Shown piece after piece: positions 63,005-64,000 of a DNA stretch of 64,000 nucleotides. The DNA is taken from the NCBI GenBank assembly GCA_022599775.1, contig JAHZLQ010000053.1, positions 1-64,000 of the forward strand, in the 5' to 3' direction. The notes below the pieces were generated by a model. It ran no database searches, was not told the DNA's origin, and saw only the letters and a program-made list of their open reading frames with translations. Numbering within the stretch: the first letter of the stretch is position 1; every line of letters starts with the position of its first letter. Source of the stretch: Gammaproteobacteria bacterium. GTDB lineage: Bacteria; Pseudomonadota; Gammaproteobacteria; Nevskiales; Nevskiaceae. A program made the translations under genes and the position numbers.

Positions 63005-63120
63005 GCCAAGCACTTGCTTGTCCGGTACCGCGTCCGATGCCCGTAGCGGCGTTTCGCCGCGCGCTCATCGGTGTTAAAAGACAGTCCCTTCAAAGCGGGG
63101 CATCGACACACAGGCGGCCG

Positions 63121-64000
63121 ATGTCCGAGCGAGCGCAACCAATGTCGAACCGACAGCCCCCCAAGACCCCACGATCCAAACAGCCGGCCAGCTTCTACGC
63201 CGAAATGGAACAGTTGCTGCGCCGCCAGATCGAAGCCCAGCCGGACAATCAGGATCTGCGCGTACGTTTGCTCGAGCTGTACTGGGAAGCCGAACGGGAA
63301 ACGGATTTCCTGCGCGAAGCGCAGGTGTTTCGCAACGCCCTGCGCGGCAACCTCGACTCGCCGGACTGGCGCCTGATCGCCAGCATCGGTCGGGCCCTGG
63401 CCCCGGATTCGCCGCTGTTCAATGACGCCGCCGCGGACAAGACGTCCAGTCCGCCTCGCGAGTATCGCCGCCTCGGCGAACGCGAAGAGGATCGCCGGCA
63501 CTTCGAGGCCCTGGCGCGCGACTACCAGAGCCTGCGCGGCGATCCCGCGTTTCTCGCTGCGCTCGACCGGGAACTGATCGAACTCGCCGGGCGGCCGACC
63601 TCCCTGTTCCTGGCCGAGCGGCTCAGCGCCCACGTCGGTGGTGCGCGCATCTATTGCAAGCGCGAGGATTTCGCGGTGGCCGGCAGCCATCTGCTGATGG
63701 CCATCGTCGGCCAAGCATTGGCCGCCAAGCGCATGGGGCGCAAGACTCTGGTCACCGGTACGGTCTACGGGCAGAAGGGCGTGATGACCGCGGCGATCGC
63801 CGCCCGCCTCGGCATGAAAGCCGTGATCTACATGGACGGCACCGATATCCATGCCCAGGCCGGCAATGTGTTCCGGATGTGGCTCAGCGGCGCCATGGTC
63901 GAGTCGATCGACGCCAAACGCTTGTATTCCGGAGACGTGCGCGAAGCGGCGGTGCGCCACTGGTCACGCGAACCCGACGAGAGTTTCCTCGTGCTGGGTC
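63121..64000 (+). CDS. TrpB-like PLP-fold protein lacking catalytic residues (partial)
   Basis: The ORF runs off the right edge after 293 codons. Residues about 20-100 are a helical, TPR-like or FimV-like stretch (PDNQDLRVRLLELYWEAE, FLREAQVFRNALRG). From about residue 120 the sequence follows tryptophan synthase beta: AGRPTSLFLAERLSAHVGGA, CKREDFAVAGSH, VGQALAAKRMGRK and NVFRMWLSGAMVESI. Aligned without gaps to TrpB, the PLP-binding lysine is replaced by L191 (SHLL for AHKI), the catalytic glutamate by G213 (VTGTVYGQKG for AETGAGQHG), and the His of GQHG by K219. It should not catalyse the TrpB reaction. Start is ATG 63121 or 63142. Confidence 0.8.
   Translation, partial: MSERAQPMSNRQPPKTPRSKQPASFYAEMEQLLRRQIEAQPDNQDLRVRLLELYWEAERETDFLREAQVFRNALRGNLDSPDWRLIASIGRALAPDSPLFNDAAADKTSSPPREYRRLGEREEDRRHFEALARDYQSLRGDPAFLAALDRELIELAGRPTSLFLAERLSAHVGGARIYCKREDFAVAGSHLLMAIVGQALAAKRMGRKTLVTGTVYGQKGVMTAAIAARLGMKAVIYMDGTDIHAQAGNVFRMWLSGAMVESIDAKRLYSGDVREAAVRHWSREPDESFLVLG

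Noticed and set aside
63036..63060. GCGGCG-TTT-CGCCGC hairpin after glyQ
   Set aside because: Short stem without a T-tract; too weak to call a terminator.

Overview
The window looks like a GC-rich gammaproteobacterial chromosome. It carries Kdo transferase, lauroyltransferase and heptosyltransferase genes, the order glnA / DUF4124 gene / ntrB / ntrC, a Slt70-type transglycosylase, cca and uppP. The Nevskiales/Solimonas group is a plausible home, because hydrocarbon- and steroid-degrading members combine this kind of core with TonB-receptor/P450/Rieske islands. That placement is inference, not a measured result.

Positions 1-23.7 kb are an accessory, repeatedly rearranged catabolic region. At the left edge a TetR regulator is cut short next to the first codons of a transposase. 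A plus-strand operon (about 1.25-13.05 kb) encodes a small leader-like ORF, an APH-type phosphotransferase, an SDR, a sulfotransferase, a DUF1214-like protein, two P450cam-like cytochromes P450 on either side of a TonB-dependent receptor, a beta-hydroxyacid-dehydrogenase-like enzyme and a spinster-like MFS carrier. Next come SnoaL-like proteins and a minus-strand block with a Rieske oxygenase alpha subunit. Further on are a crotonase (a decayed second copy lies at 0.64-0.99 kb), a GMC oxidoreductase, an internally deleted SnoaL protein, an SDR and an IclR regulator. The set suggests uptake and oxidative breakdown of a cyclic terpenoid- or steroid-like compound; the substrate cannot be read from the sequence. 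Two decayed IS3-family elements, a TonB-receptor remnant and several broken genes show heavy turnover. The region ends at tRNA-Arg(CCG), whose 3' end faces it.

Positions 24-64 kb are core genome: an LPS block (waaA, nucleotide-sugar epimerase, lpxL, GT4 and GT9 glycosyltransferases); a TPR protein and an L,D-transpeptidase sharing a C-terminal domain; an M14 peptidase, dsbA, a cytochrome c4 and engB; an ECF sigma/anti-sigma pair; a sterol-desaturase-family hydroxylase; hemB, aroE and an MltD-like transglycosylase; a phenylalanine/tyrosine catabolic set (phhA, hppD, FAH-family hydrolase, maiA, with hmgA absent); slt, cca, uppP and a pteridine-reductase-like SDR; and the nitrogen block ntrC/ntrB/DUF4124/glnA. 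Upstream of glnA I see a sigma-54 promoter and two NtrC-like sites. The window closes with glyQ, which is not followed by glyS, and a TrpB-like protein that has lost the residues matching the PLP lysine and the catalytic glutamate of TrpB. That protein is the most unusual gene in the window.
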